From Sphingobium sp. (lineage in GTDB: Bacteria; Pseudomonadota; Alphaproteobacteria; Sphingomonadales; Sphingomonadaceae): a DNA stretch of 32,129 bases. The translations under genes and the position numbers were made by a program. Where the stretch lies: assembly GCA_017745115.1 (NCBI GenBank), contig JAGIAA010000031.1, forward strand, positions 1-32,129. Direction: 5' to 3'. Of this stretch, positions 31,130-32,129 are shown piece after piece; within the stretch, counting starts at the first letter, position 1; every line of letters starts with the position of its first letter. The notes beneath the pieces were generated by a model. The model worked only from the letters and a program-made list of their open reading frames with translations. It made no database searches and was not told the origin of the DNA.

Positions 31130-32129
31130 GCTCGAAACTCTCCAGCATGAGGGTGGCGGTCGCGCGGGCTGAGCCGACGACACCGGGAATGCCGGCGCCG
31201 GGATGTGTGCCCGCGCCGGTGAAATAGAGATTGGAAATCGTGTCGTCGCGATTGTGCTGCCGGAAATATGCGCTTTGAGTCAGCAGCGGCTCGAGGCTGA
31301 AGGCGCTGCCCATATGCGCGTTCAGGTCGTGCGCGAAGTCGGTCGGCGCATAAGAGAATTTGACCTTGATGCGCGAACGGATGTCCGGGATCAGCCGGCG
31401 CTCGATCTCGTCGAGAATGCGCGCTTCCATGATCGGTCCGACCTGCGCCCAGTCGATCGGCAGCTTGCCCATGTGCGGCACGGGGGCGAGCGCATAGAAG
31501 GTCGAATGGCCGGGCGGGGCGAGGCTCGGATCGGTGACCGTCGGATGGTGCAGGTAGAGCGAGAAATCCTCGGAGAGCACGCCGTGGTCGTAAATGTCGG
31601 TCAGCAGCTCCTTGTAGCGCGGTCCGAACAGGATCATGTGGTGCGGGATGCCGGGCCAGGTGCCCTCGATACCGAAATGGACGAGGAAGAGGCTGGGGCT
31701 CCAGCGCTTGCGGGTCAGCGCCTGCGCCCGGCGGGGACCGCGCTTGTGGCCCGCGAGCAGGTCGCGATAGCTATGCATGAGGTCGGCATTGCTGGAGACG
31801 GCATCGGCCTCGAGACGAAGGCCGCTCCGCGTGGTGACGCCCGTCGCGCGATCGCCGACCGTATCGATGCTCGCCACCGGATCGCCCAAAACAAGCCGGC
31901 CGCCGAGCCGTTCGAAATGCTTCACCATGCCGCGAATCAACGCGTTGGTGCCGCCCTTGGCGAACCACACGCCGCCGTCCTTCTCCAGCTTGTGGATGAG
32001 CGCATAGATGGCGCTGGTCGTCATCGGATTGCCGCCGACCAGCAGCGTGTGGAAGGAGAAGGCCTCGCGCAGCTTGTCGTTGCGCACGAAGCTGGAGACC
32101 ATGTCGTAGACCGAGCGCCAGGCCTGGTA
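31122..32129 (-). CDS. crtI: Phytoene desaturase CrtI, C-terminal part (cut by window edge)
   Basis: The C-terminal 335 residues are present and the frame is open to the window end. CrtI is the FAD enzyme that desaturates phytoene to neurosporene or lycopene at the membrane. Typical stretches include FVRNDKLREAFSFHTLLVGG, YALIHKLEKDGGVWFAKGGT, NADLMHSYRDLL, and the C-terminal FAD-binding segment NLYFTGAGTHPGAGIPGVVG ending SARATATLMLE. It leads the visible part of the minus-strand operon that ends with crtB. The stop overlaps the start of the Tdi1-like gene. Confidence 0.96.
   Translation of the reverse strand, partial: YQAWRSVYDMVSSFVRNDKLREAFSFHTLLVGGNPMTTSAIYALIHKLEKDGGVWFAKGGTNALIRGMVKHFERLGGRLVLGDPVASIDTVGDRATGVTTRSGLRLEADAVSSNADLMHSYRDLLAGHKRGPRRAQALTRKRWSPSLFLVHFGIEGTWPGIPHHMILFGPRYKELLTDIYDHGVLSEDFSLYLHHPTVTDPSLAPPGHSTFYALAPVPHMGKLPIDWAQVGPIMEARILDEIERRLIPDIRSRIKVKFSYAPTDFAHDLNAHMGSAFSLEPLLTQSAYFRQHNRDDTISNLYFTGAGTHPGAGIPGVVGSARATATLMLESFERE

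Overview
The window looks like a chromosomal segment of a sphingomonad alphaproteobacterium. Supporting signs are high GC with strong third-position bias, a PEPxxWA-CTERM protein, carotenoid genes (crtB, crtI), DUF6152 proteins, an alphaproteobacterial GTTC-N7-GTTC LexA box before uvrA, and dispersed palindromes of the 'TTCC[CT]GC-GAAA-GC[AG]GGAA' type. No rRNA, tRNA, CRISPR array, transposase or integrase was seen. The taxonomic placement is inference from gene content only.

Layout. 1-591: 5' end of uvrA (minus strand) with a LexA box. 718-2544: surface lipoprotein with two transferrin-binding-protein-like barrels and a (TP)11 linker. 2837-5062: an accessory-looking plus-strand cassette of cytoplasmic Amidase_2 enzyme, 442-aa lipoprotein and 74-aa protein. 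5087-8524: an HglS/DUF1338 oxygenase, a double NTF2-like protein and a polytopic membrane protein. 8679-11177: four exported proteins in tight A-B-B'-A' order, where B and B' are DUF6152. 11576-16048: a signalling neighbourhood with an RpfF-like DSF synthase facing a membrane GGDEF-EAL protein, two small ORFs (one faintly PilZ-like) and an unknown 183-aa protein. 16153-16809: PEPxxWA-CTERM protein.

16938-23528 is a minus-strand housekeeping group running DciA (DUF721), three tandem DsbA-like thiol oxidoreductases, then Smc. Divergent from it, 23543-28669 runs plus: mutY, nudC, a 77-aa membrane-anchored protein and a TRIC/UPF0126 channel with 4-base start/stop overlaps, then pmbA (tldE) and an inositol-monophosphatase-family enzyme. 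28738-32129 is a minus-strand carotenoid operon: crtI (cut by the window edge), a Tdi1/DUF1851 immunity-like protein, a LOG-family phosphoribohydrolase, a YnfA-family membrane protein and crtB.

The strongest candidates for undescribed biology are: (i) RpfF beside a complete GGDEF-EAL protein, suggesting coupling of a fatty-acid signal to c-di-GMP; (ii) the amidase/lipoprotein/small-protein cassette, whose lipoprotein gene has a markedly AT-rich 3' part; (iii) the A-B-B'-A' secreted-protein operon; and (iv) the orphan type VI immunity-like gene translationally coupled inside the crt operon. All four rest on sequence reading and family recognition alone.
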